A DNA stretch of 63,566 bases from an uncultured Desulfovibrio sp. (lineage in GTDB: Bacteria; Desulfobacterota; Desulfovibrionia; Desulfovibrionales; Desulfovibrionaceae), in the NCBI GenBank assembly GCA_934546745.1, contig CAKTDV010000018.1:1-63566 (forward strand), read 5' to 3'. Both the position numbers and the translations under genes were made by a program. Positions 1 to 7,393 of this stretch are shown in pieces; the stretch's first letter is position 1; the number at the start of each line of letters is the position of its first letter. The notes under the pieces were generated by a model. That model ran no database searches, was not told where the DNA came from, and saw only the letters and a list, made by a program, of their open reading frames with translations.

Positions 1-1350
1 GGGAAGACTTGTGTGGGCTTGTGTGGGCTAGTAACCGCGCGGAAACACCCCCACGGGCGTGGGGAAGACCCCCTTGAAATCGTGCCTATCCAAAACCTGG
101 TGGAAACACCCCCACGGGCGTGGGGAAGACATACATACGCGCGCTTTCTGCGCACATATGGCAGAAACACCCCCACGGGCGTGGGGAAGACTGATACATG
201 ATGATCCCTCCTAGAATTTCTTTAGAAACACCCCCACGGGCGTGGGGAAGACCCCTGCTCAATGACGCCCGCGCCAACGCCACCGGAAACACCCCCACGG
301 GCGTGGGGAAGACCCCATTTTTGGATAGGCAAGAAAAGTAGTGGTAGAAACACCCCCACGGGCGTGGGGAAGACCACACGGGTACGGAAGACAGGCTTGC
401 TTTCCAGGAAACACCCCCACGGGCGTGGGGAAGACCGACGCGCCAGCTCAACCTCGTCAGGCGGAACGGAAACACCCCCACGGGCGTGGGGAAGACTTGG
501 GCGACCCTTTTTTTGGGAAAGTTCAATGAGAAACACCCCCACGGGCGTGGGGAAGACGACCAGGCCGGGCGGCCATAGACGACATACAGAGAAACACCCC
601 CACGGGCGTGGGGAAGACCTCCACAATTGCGCGATAATCTCCAATACGATAGAAACACCCCCACGGGCGTGGGGAAGACCCGCGTCGAAAAGGACTTCCT
701 CGACCAGCAACAGAAACACCCCCACGGGCGTGGGGAAGACCTTGGTTCGCCTTGGTTCCCATGCAGAGTTGGAGAAACACCCCCACGGGCGTGGGGAAGA
801 CTGGTCGTCACGACGCTGGCTCCGGGGGGATATCGAAACACCCCCACGGGCGTGGGGAAGACAATTGTGTGGAAGGATGGTACACGCGGGATCGGGAAAC
901 ACCCCCACGGGCGTGGGGAAGACCGGAGCAAGGCAAGGTAAGCACCGTTTCGGGTAGAAACACCCCCACGGGCGTGGGGAAGACAAGGGGACGGTCAACG
1001 TCACCTCCTGAAGGAAAGAAACACCCCCACGGGCGTGGGGAAGACTCCATTGTGGAGCAGCTTGCGCCGCATGAGCCAGAAACACCCCCACGGGCGTGGG
1101 GAAGACAGCAACGCCGCCAGCAAGCGCCGTAATGGCGCGGAAACACCCCCACGGGCGTGGGGAAGACCTGTAATGGCTCGCAGCCATGCGGCGCGCTCAG
1201 GAAACACCCCCACGGGCGTGGGGAAGACACAATGATAAAGTCAAGCACTTAATCGAGAGGAGAAACACCCCCACGGGCGTGGGGAAGACTCTGGACGGGC
1301 GCGCTGACGATGGCGGGGGTGAGAAACACCCCCACGGGCGTGGGGAAGAC
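1..1350 (-). CRISPR. Type I-E CRISPR array, 22 full repeats, left end outside window
   Basis: Full 28-bp repeats start at 42 and recur exactly every 61 bp up to 1323-1350. Bases 1-8 are the tail of one more repeat cut by the window edge, so 22 complete 33-nt spacers are visible. I see no variation among the 22 repeats. The plus strand shows the reverse complement of the usual I-E repeat. On the minus strand the repeat begins GTCTTCCCCACG and ends GTGGGGGTGTTTC, with a CCCCACG/CGTGGGG hairpin, so transcription runs right to left, away from cas2. The newest spacers should lie near 1323 and the old trailer end is off the window. The spacers differ from one another; I recognise no target. Confidence 0.98.
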
Positions 1351-1493
1351 CGCGTGATTTTATTGTTTTTTTTAGCGTTGGCAAGAAAATTTTATGGCAA
1401 TTCTGTTCAGGAAAGGAGACAGGCGCAGGGAAGGTAAAACATCCCCGTTCCCCGAATGGGGCGGGAAACACCTGGCGTTCCGCGTCGCCGCCG
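1351..1493 (-). promoter_or_regulatory. CRISPR leader with candidate promoter
   Basis: This is the spacer-free stretch between the first repeat and the cas2 stop. It is AT-rich next to the array (1351-1400), as leaders usually are. On the minus strand a TTGCCA (1384-1379) and a TAAAAT (1362-1357) are separated by 16 nt and would start transcription close to the first repeat. A GC-rich inverted repeat (CCCC-GAAT-GGGG region, about 1442-1465) just after cas2 may end the cas mRNA. I could not find a convincing IHF site. Confidence 0.55.
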
Positions 1494-1775
1494 TCAGCCG
1501 TCCCTGTCGCGAACAAGCTGTAAGCCTCCGAGAAGGACAATTTCCCGTCGCGGATCGCCTCTGCCATGAATGCGGTATCCTGGGGCATGGGAAATCTTCT
1601 GAAAGATCAATAAACCGCTCTCTGGCGGACAATGCGTCTGTAAATAGTCAACAACCTTTTGAGCCACGTTGTCCTTGATGCCGGAAATAAAGATGTTGGC
1701 CCGAGGTTCCACAAACCAGAGCTTCATCCGCCCGCGAACCGCGGGCGGCAAATCATTTGCTATAACGACGAGCAC
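1494..1775 (-). CDS. cas2: CRISPR-associated endonuclease Cas2, type I-E (Cas2e)
   Basis: Cas2 is the structural partner of Cas1 in the complex that inserts new spacers. The 93-residue product starts with the Cas2e strand LVVIANDLPPAVRGRMKLW and ends REIVLLGGLQLVRDRDG, matching the Cas2e layout and usual length (about 95). I chose the GTG at 1775 because a GGGGA Shine-Dalgarno lies 6 nt upstream and the protein then starts as family members do; a TTG at 1799 would add eight unlikely residues. The start overlaps the end of cas1 by 23 bp, so the two are probably translationally coupled. Last gene of the cas operon, next to the leader. Confidence 0.9.
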   Translation of the reverse strand: MLVVIANDLPPAVRGRMKLWFVEPRANIFISGIKDNVAQKVVDYLQTHCPPESGLLIFQKISHAPGYRIHGRGDPRREIVLLGGLQLVRDRDG

Positions 1776-2649
1776 TTTTTTCCCCAAGGAGCATATCAAT
1801 ATCTTTTACCAGACGTTCAAGAAGGTTGTTGTCAATGACTTTTTCCCTGAATGCGGAGGAGACAACATGCCTGTCGTATCTTCCCGCAAGCTCCCGACAC
1901 AGGGAAAAGGCCAGATCAACGCAGAATTCTCCCTTATACAAGTCGGCGATGTCATAAACAAAAGGCAGGGGACTCCCCGAATGGACAAAACCAAGATGCG
2001 GCGAGTAGCCCAGACTGTGAACGACGGAAGCGACAATGCCGTAAAGCGCGGCGTTGGTTGCCGTCAGGATTTGATTTGCGAGATCGCTCAGTTCGAATTT
2101 TCCGGGAACGAAGGTACGTCCTTTCCAGCCGACGCCATATTTTTGGGCGGTTTCCATATAGAATTCACGGACGCGCAGGCCCTCCATTCCCATCAGCTCC
2201 TGCAGGGTTTTCCCCTTGATGTCCGCATGGGGAAAACGCCGGGAAAACATGGCCCTGGCGACTTCAAGAGACAGCGCCTCATCCGCGGCAAGACAGGCCT
2301 GCCGCTGCATGTTCCGGGTATGTGACGTCGGCGTCACTCCCGCCGCATAGAAAAGCAGCGAGTCCTCTCCTACCCAGCACAGACTGCAATTGGCGGCGGC
2401 GGCAACCTTGACCGCTTCATGGGTGATGGACGTACCCGGCCCAAGCAGCAGGCAGGATATTGTCGCCACAGGCAAATGAATGCATTCTCCCTGCGCGTCA
2501 AGCCATTTGATGCTGCTGTCGTCAACCTCCAGTCTCCCGCGTTCCAGATAGAGATAGGGGTATTTATCCGTGACGCGGGGCAGCGTATCGCGGGTAATGC
2601 GCACAAAGAGGCGCTGCGGATTTTTTTTGGCGTTTGTCTCCTCTCGCAT
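1753..2649 (-). CDS. cas1: CRISPR-associated endonuclease Cas1, type I-E
   Basis: Cas1 is the integrase of spacer acquisition. The 298-residue protein follows Escherichia coli Cas1 closely: IPV-like strand, LLLGPGTSITHEAV, the MGMEGLRV helix (metal-binding Glu156), GFVHSGSPLPFVYDIAD (His223, Asp233, Asp236). All catalytic positions are present. I start at the ATG at 2649 because a GGAGG sits 7 nt upstream; a longer reading from GTG 2673 would begin inside a CRISPR-like repeat. The Shine-Dalgarno directly abuts the end of that repeat, which ties cas1 translation to the folding or cleavage of the mini-array. The N-terminus is longer than in E. coli Cas1. Confidence 0.95.
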   Translation of the reverse strand: MREETNAKKNPQRLFVRITRDTLPRVTDKYPYLYLERGRLEVDDSSIKWLDAQGECIHLPVATISCLLLGPGTSITHEAVKVAAAANCSLCWVGEDSLLFYAAGVTPTSHTRNMQRQACLAADEALSLEVARAMFSRRFPHADIKGKTLQELMGMEGLRVREFYMETAQKYGVGWKGRTFVPGKFELSDLANQILTATNAALYGIVASVVHSLGYSPHLGFVHSGSPLPFVYDIADLYKGEFCVDLAFSLCRELAGRYDRHVVSSAFREKVIDNNLLERLVKDIDMLLGEKSARRYSK

Positions 2650-2660
2650 ACGGGACCTCC

Positions 2661-2749
2661 AGAACACCCCCACGGGCGTGGGGAATTGCGCGGGAAAAGA
2701 AGATGCTTGGCATGGTGACAGAGAACACCCCCACGGGCGTGGGGAATTG
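2661..2749 (-). CRISPR. Two-repeat mini-CRISPR inside the cas operon (cas5e-cas1 gap)
   Basis: Two identical 28-bp repeats, 2722-2749 and 2661-2688, flank one 33-bp spacer (2689-2721). The 61-bp spacing equals that of the main array. The central 23 bp match the main repeat exactly, but both ends differ: on the minus strand the repeat starts CAATT instead of GTCTT and ends TTCT instead of TTTC. The stem of the hairpin is intact, so Cas6e could still cut it. The element fills 89 of the 103 bp between the cas5e stop and the cas1 start and lies in the crRNA sense within the cas mRNA. It may be a degenerate guide of the CreA/CreR kind or an mRNA processing site. Confidence 0.93.
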
Positions 2750-2752
2750 TCG

Positions 2753-3451
2753 TTAACGATACAGGGTCACCTGACGTTCCCGGTAGCGTTTGACGGTTCC
2801 GAAACAAAGGGGCACATCCCGGATCGTCCATATCTCATCGCCGTCGTCGTGCGCGCCGTCGCGTACAGTGAGCGTGGCGGCCCGCTCCTTGCGGGTAGCC
2901 AGCGCATCGGCGGCGGCCAGCGCGTCTTCCTCCGAGGCGAAAACGCCGCGTCCTATGCGCGCCGACGGCGGGCAGTTGCGACGCCCCAGCGAAAGTTCCC
3001 AGACGGGGTGATTCAGGGCGTCCGCCAGCGTCAGCGCCTCTTCATGATCCGTCTCCAGCGCGCAGGCAAAGGCCATGTCCTGCAGATAGTGCCTGCAGGT
3101 CATTTTTGCGCCGGATCCGACGGGTTTTTTCCCCTCGGAGGTTTTGGGAATCATGAGGTTCTGCCAGGGATCGCTGTCGTCATAGCCGCTTCCCACCATG
3201 TGGAAATCCACCAGCAGGGGGGAGGGGTGCGCCTCGCCATTCCGCTGGCGGGCATAGGCGCGGACAGTTTGCGTCTGTTCCGCCATGCGGGCCAGCCATT
3301 CTTCCTGTCTGCCGCTCCTCCCGGCGGCGCAGCAGAGCAGCCCCAGCACGCCGGAACGTGTGGGAAAAGGAAGCGTCGTGCGGTTGCCGTAGCGGGAATC
3401 GGCCCCCCACGATTGCAACGGCCCTTCCAGCCAGAGGAGCAGGACGCTCAT
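2753..3451 (-). CDS. cas5e: Cascade subunit Cas5e (CasD)
   Basis: Cas5e caps the crRNA 5' handle in the type I-E Cascade complex. The 232-residue protein opens with the family hallmark LLLWLEGPLQSWGADSRYG, followed by the TRSGVLGLL segment and a C-terminal FGTVKRYRERQVTLYR. The length is normal (about 225-240). Its ATG overlaps the cas7e stop by 4 bp (ATGA), which indicates translational coupling. The stop codon lies 3 nt before the mini-array. Confidence 0.95.
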   Translation of the reverse strand: MSVLLLWLEGPLQSWGADSRYGNRTTLPFPTRSGVLGLLCCAAGRSGRQEEWLARMAEQTQTVRAYARQRNGEAHPSPLLVDFHMVGSGYDDSDPWQNLMIPKTSEGKKPVGSGAKMTCRHYLQDMAFACALETDHEEALTLADALNHPVWELSLGRRNCPPSARIGRGVFASEEDALAAADALATRKERAATLTVRDGAHDDGDEIWTIRDVPLCFGTVKRYRERQVTLYR

Positions 3452-4593
3452 GCCACGGGCTCCGTCATATGCGCGACGCTCTTCCGCAGGGCGGAACAGA
3501 TATCATCTATGGAGCCGCCGTCCTCCCCGCCATAGATCGCTTCGGCGAGTTTGCCGTACAGTGATCCCGCAAGGCGCTCCTGACGCGCAAGGCCCGCCTC
3601 CAGGGCTTCGATGCTGGGGGCCAACCAGCCGCCGCCGGCGGCGGCCCGGACGGGTTGTTCAAAAGAGAGCTGCATACGCTGGCCCCGCCGGACAAGAACG
3701 CGTGCGTAATCCCAGGGGCAGGCTCCGGACTGTGTGCTTTGCCGCGCTGCCGGAAGCGCCGTGTAGAGGGCTCTGGTAAAGCCGTCCACAGCTTCGGCGA
3801 CGCCGTCCCCTCCCGTATTTTCCCACAGCTGGCCCAGATCCAGCGATATATACCGGTAATAGGTTGCCGCGTTGAATTCCAGCGTCCCCATATGGCTGGA
3901 AGCGGAGGTGCGTTCTCCTGCATCATCCGTCAGTCGCGCGTAATCGTCCAGCGCGGTGAAGAATTCCACCTCGTTGACAGCCCTGTGCGTGGACAGGGCG
4001 TGGGCAAAGGATGCGGCCGCCTGGACATTCAGGGCGGGATCCTGGGCAACCATGCGACCGAACAGGGCGATATCCAGACCGTCGGCGGCTGTTTTGGCGA
4101 AACTCAGGCATTTTCTGATCTTCGCCTTTTCGCTTTTTGGCAGCGCGGCGGCGCCAGAAGGCGCGTCGTCCGTCTTTTTCCCCTTTTTCCCTTCGGCTTT
4201 TTCAACGGCCAGTTCAAAGTCCGTTTCCGCCGCGTAGGCCGCCAGACGCCTTACTTCCTCAGGGGAAATGAAAAAAAGCGTGTCTTCCGTGAGAGAAGCC
4301 GCAATGGCCCCGGCGCAGACGCTGGCCCGATCGTCAGGCGCGCCCAGGGCGCGGCAGGCGTCCGCGATCATGTCGGCAAGCCGTTTTGTCCGGATACCGG
4401 TGGCGAAGCCCATCTCATGGAGGGCAAGGCGCACTTGGCGTTTCCAGCACTGGGAGCTGACACGCGCCCGCGGAACGCCGCCCACAAGGGCGCTTTTGGG
4501 CGCGCCCACGTCGTCGCGGTTCAGGCAGGTGACGGGAAATGATTGCAGGATATGAAACTCGATGCCGATGCCTTTCAGAGGATTCTGAGCCAT
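3448..4593 (-). CDS. cas7e: Cascade backbone subunit Cas7e (CasC/Cse4)
   Basis: Cas7e forms the six-copy backbone that binds the crRNA spacer. The 381-residue product begins with the conserved IEFHILQSFPVTCLNRDDVGAPK-type region and the PRARVSSQCWKRQVR motif, and later has NEVEFFTALDD and FNAATYYRYISLDL, all typical of the Cse4 family. AAGGA lies about 8 nt upstream of the ATG. It follows cas6e by 26 bp and overlaps cas5e by 4 bp. A Lys-rich insert (EKAEGKKGKKTDD) lies near the middle. Confidence 0.95.
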   Translation of the reverse strand: MAQNPLKGIGIEFHILQSFPVTCLNRDDVGAPKSALVGGVPRARVSSQCWKRQVRLALHEMGFATGIRTKRLADMIADACRALGAPDDRASVCAGAIAASLTEDTLFFISPEEVRRLAAYAAETDFELAVEKAEGKKGKKTDDAPSGAAALPKSEKAKIRKCLSFAKTAADGLDIALFGRMVAQDPALNVQAAASFAHALSTHRAVNEVEFFTALDDYARLTDDAGERTSASSHMGTLEFNAATYYRYISLDLGQLWENTGGDGVAEAVDGFTRALYTALPAARQSTQSGACPWDYARVLVRRGQRMQLSFEQPVRAAAGGGWLAPSIEALEAGLARQERLAGSLYGKLAEAIYGGEDGGSIDDICSALRKSVAHMTEPVA

Positions 4594-4619
4594 AGAGGCG
4601 TCCTTTTTTTGAAGTAAGA

Positions 4620-5270
4620 TTAGTCGTGGGCCGGCTCACCGGCCAGCTTGCCGGGCAGTATGCCGGTATGTTCGCAAGGGATGATCTGCAACAGGCCGCA
4701 GCCGAACGCGCGGGCCCGGCCGATGCCCTGACAGACAGCCCGTACAAAAGCCTCCCGTTCCGTAACGGCGAGGGTTCCCGTAAGGGTCGCGCGGGCTATG
4801 GTCGCCGTCGCGCCGGCCTTGGGGAAACGATCCACCCGTATCTCCGTCACCTGCAGCGAGGCCTCATGGACGGCAAAACCCCACCGGGATCCGTGATCGC
4901 GGAACCATGCGGCGATGGCTTCGCGTCCGCGCACAGGCAGCAGCTTGCCACTGCGGTTGTCTCGCCAGACGGGATTGACGGTCGTCTCAAACTGATAGAA
5001 CGTCGCCTGAAGATAGCTTTCCGGCAGGGGGCGCGTCTCCAGCGCGCCCCGTTGCGGCAGGCGCGGCGGGCGGTCCGAGAGGATGAGAATCCGGCTCACG
5101 CCCTGCCGGACGCCCTTGTCGGCAAAAAGAATGCCGCTGCCCGTCTGCCTGTCGGCGCCCCGCACGTCGTCAAAGAGATCATAGACGATGCGATGCAGGG
5201 AATAGATGTCCGTCCAGCGCAGGACTCGCCTGTCCGCATGGGTGAGAAGATACTGGCTCAGCTGTCGCAC
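4620..5270 (-). CDS. cas6e: CRISPR RNA endoribonuclease Cas6e (CasE)
   Basis: Cas6e cuts the repeat hairpin in the precursor to release crRNAs with an 8-nt 5' handle. The 216-residue product has the N-terminal IYSLHRIVYDLF segment, in which His26 matches catalytic His20 of E. coli CasE, and the Gly-rich C-terminal GIGRARAFGCGLLQI loop. The start is a GTG (at 5270), overlapping cse2 by 13 bp; the same frame is open upstream but that part is non-homologous. The gene lies between cse2 and cas7e, whereas E. coli has it after cas5e. Confidence 0.92.
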   Translation of the reverse strand: MRQLSQYLLTHADRRVLRWTDIYSLHRIVYDLFDDVRGADRQTGSGILFADKGVRQGVSRILILSDRPPRLPQRGALETRPLPESYLQATFYQFETTVNPVWRDNRSGKLLPVRGREAIAAWFRDHGSRWGFAVHEASLQVTEIRVDRFPKAGATATIARATLTGTLAVTEREAFVRAVCQGIGRARAFGCGLLQIIPCEHTGILPGKLAGEPAHD

Positions 5271-5797
5271 GGGCAATCCTCCCCGGCATCCGCGGGCGCT
5301 GCCGCCGTGCCGTAAAATTCCCGCGCCCAGCGCAGGCATATACGCCGCCGCGCTTCCTCGAGGCGAAAGGCCAGCAGATCCTCCAGCAGGCGGGCATGGC
5401 ACAGGGGCACGCCCCGTGCGGCAATAAGCGACAGCAGCGGGCGAACCATGCGGCAGGCTTCCTCCTGCCCGCGGCAGGCGAGGAGACGCCGCAGGCGCGC
5501 TTCCCCCTGATCCGCGCTTGCCACACAGCGCCGCAGGGCTTCTCCCAGCCCGAGGGAACCGTCCCGCGCGGCCTTGCTCCGGCTCAGGCCAGCGCCGATA
5601 AGGGCAAAGGGGCGCCGCTCCCCGTCGCGCTCCAGAGCTATGCCAAACGCGGCCAGCGGGCCGTAGGCATAGTGTTCGGTATCGGGGTTGTCGGCACGCC
5701 GCAGGTTCGCGGCAAAGGCCCTGTCGCACTCGCAACGTTTCAGAACGGCGGCCACAAAGGTCTGCGACCGTGAGGGTTTTTTCTTTTCTTCTTCCAT
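5258..5797 (-). CDS. cse2: Cascade small subunit Cse2 (CasB)
   Basis: Cse2 dimerises along the Cascade belly and stabilises the displaced DNA strand. The 179-residue protein is alpha-helical and rich in Arg and Ala, with the family features LRRADNPDTEHYAYGPLAAF near the start and LCHARLLEDLLAF near the end. The ATG has AAGGA about 9 nt upstream and follows the cse1 stop by 6 nt. The 3' end overlaps cas6e. The C-terminus (GEDCPCDS) is not conserved in the family as I know it. Confidence 0.9.
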   Translation of the reverse strand: MEEEKKKPSRSQTFVAAVLKRCECDRAFAANLRRADNPDTEHYAYGPLAAFGIALERDGERRPFALIGAGLSRSKAARDGSLGLGEALRRCVASADQGEARLRRLLACRGQEEACRMVRPLLSLIAARGVPLCHARLLEDLLAFRLEEARRRICLRWAREFYGTAAAPADAGEDCPCDS

Positions 5798-5803
5798 ACG
5801 CCA

Positions 5804-7309
5804 TCATCCTTCTTCGCCTGAGCGGCGTTTTTTTCGGGAAAATGGGCAATGAAACGCCCACAACTGCAACTGGCGCGCCGTCTCCCTGGGGCAGGCGTGG
5901 TCATAGCACTCCAGCGCGCACCCCCGCAGAGTGCGTACCACCTGAGCCCGCGCCGCGCCGCCATCCTCCTGGCCGCACGCCTCGACGAGATCCGGAAAAT
6001 GGCGTTCGGCCATCTGCCAGAATTCCAGAGAGGCGCGACCGGCCCGTTCACCGCTGTTCTCCGCTTTTTCCGCTTTGTAATAGGCGGCAACGGAGGCATA
6101 GACGGCGCTGCCGAGAGCCTCGAGCTGTTCCATTCCCCATTGGAAGGCCTGGAACCAGAGGTTTTCCTCTCCCATGCCAAGGCACGCCCTGGGCAGGTGG
6201 ATTTCCGATTCCACCACATCGTCCGCGCCGCTCAGGTACTGTTCGCCCGCATTGCCGCGCAGGCGGATGCCGCCGGACCAGATGGCAACGTCTTCCCGCG
6301 TGGTTCTCGCCAGACGGGGGACGCACCAGAAAAGCTGGAGGCAGCGCAGGGAAGACGTTTGCCCATAATGCAGAAATCCCAGCAGCGAGGGCAGCATGCG
6401 CCAGGGCCGTTTTTGCGGATCCGCCCAGATCATTTTGGGCTTTTTGAGCGAACGATCCCCCGTCACGCTGGGATCGACCATACCCCCCTGCAGGTAGTCC
6501 GGGTGCTGGATACCCTCCACGCTATGGACGCCTTTCTCGTCCAGAAGGTAGAATCGGGCCATCGGCACAAGACGCCCCATGAGGCTGCGCCGGAGTGATT
6601 CGGCGATGCCGTCCGCCTCGCCCTTGGGCATGGCTTCCCACGGTGGCGTGCCTACGCCGTGTTCGTACAGGCGTTCCTGCGCCAGATGTTCCTGTGTCAA
6701 CAGGTTGAGCCAGACGGTTTCCCGCAGGGAGCGCCCCATAAGAAAGGAATGCAGCAGCCCCAGCGAGCAGAGCGCCGGGCCGGCCTTGGCGCTGGCCCCC
6801 TTGGTTATGCCGGGAGAAAGCGCGACGGTTTTGTCCACCTTCTTGCCGCTGAAACAGCAGGACATGTTCACCAGCAGCAGCAGCGCCTTTTGCGCGTCGT
6901 CCAGCGGCCGTTCCATCTGGGACTGGAAAAGAACCGAGGTGTTGCCGCTGGCCACATGGGGCAACAGGCTTCCGTAGGGAAGGAGCTTTGCCTTTGCCAC
7001 GGCGGGAAACTGGAGAAAGGGGGCGGGGCCATAGAGCCAGAAGGCGTCGCGCCATCTTTCGAGATAGGCAAGGCAGCAGTCAGCCAGCCCTTCCGGGCCG
7101 AGCCGCAGCCATGCCGCATCGTCGGCGGGCGTGTTCGCCGCCTGCGCAATGGCCTGCAGCAATTTGAACAGGGCAATCTTTTCCAGCGGCGTTCCGCCCG
7201 GGCCCGTCAGATCCGGGCGCGAGAAAACCTCCCGCAGGCTGACCCGTCCGGCGGGGCCGGCGAGAATCCATGACTCATCTACAAGGTTGAAGCGTCGTTG
7301 TGCGTCCAT
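5804..7309 (-). CDS. cse1: Cascade large subunit Cse1 (CasA/Cas8e)
   Basis: Cse1 reads the PAM and recruits Cas3. The 501-residue product starts with the family signature FNLVDESWILAG, followed by SLREVFSRPDLTGPGG, the LYGPAPFLQFP segment and the SGKKVDKTVALSPG loop region, and ends in the four-helix bundle. I start at the ATG at 7309 because AAAGGA lies 7 nt upstream; the longer open frame upstream is not homologous. The gene follows cas3 after 84 bp, the largest gap in the interference part of the operon. Confidence 0.94.
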   Translation of the reverse strand: MDAQRRFNLVDESWILAGPAGRVSLREVFSRPDLTGPGGTPLEKIALFKLLQAIAQAANTPADDAAWLRLGPEGLADCCLAYLERWRDAFWLYGPAPFLQFPAVAKAKLLPYGSLLPHVASGNTSVLFQSQMERPLDDAQKALLLLVNMSCCFSGKKVDKTVALSPGITKGASAKAGPALCSLGLLHSFLMGRSLRETVWLNLLTQEHLAQERLYEHGVGTPPWEAMPKGEADGIAESLRRSLMGRLVPMARFYLLDEKGVHSVEGIQHPDYLQGGMVDPSVTGDRSLKKPKMIWADPQKRPWRMLPSLLGFLHYGQTSSLRCLQLFWCVPRLARTTREDVAIWSGGIRLRGNAGEQYLSGADDVVESEIHLPRACLGMGEENLWFQAFQWGMEQLEALGSAVYASVAAYYKAEKAENSGERAGRASLEFWQMAERHFPDLVEACGQEDGGAARAQVVRTLRGCALECYDHACPRETARQLQLWAFHCPFSRKKRRSGEEG

Positions 7310-7393
7310 GTGGCGTCCTTTGTTACCCGGTTCTGGAACAGGGTACGTGTAACAGCGGGTATTTTCAACGTGCCTGTGCCGCATATGCGCGTT

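Noticed and set aside
13..1240. Several open frames on both strands across the CRISPR array
   Set aside because: They only translate the repeat unit again and again (KHPHGRGED, SSPRPWGCF and similar) and the spacers.
1463..1475. GAAACACC in the leader region as a further degenerate repeat
   Set aside because: Only eight bases match and no hairpin half follows at the right place.
2650..2673. Longer cas1 start at GTG 2673
   Set aside because: It lies inside the mini-array repeat; ATG 2649 has a perfect Shine-Dalgarno and fits the family.
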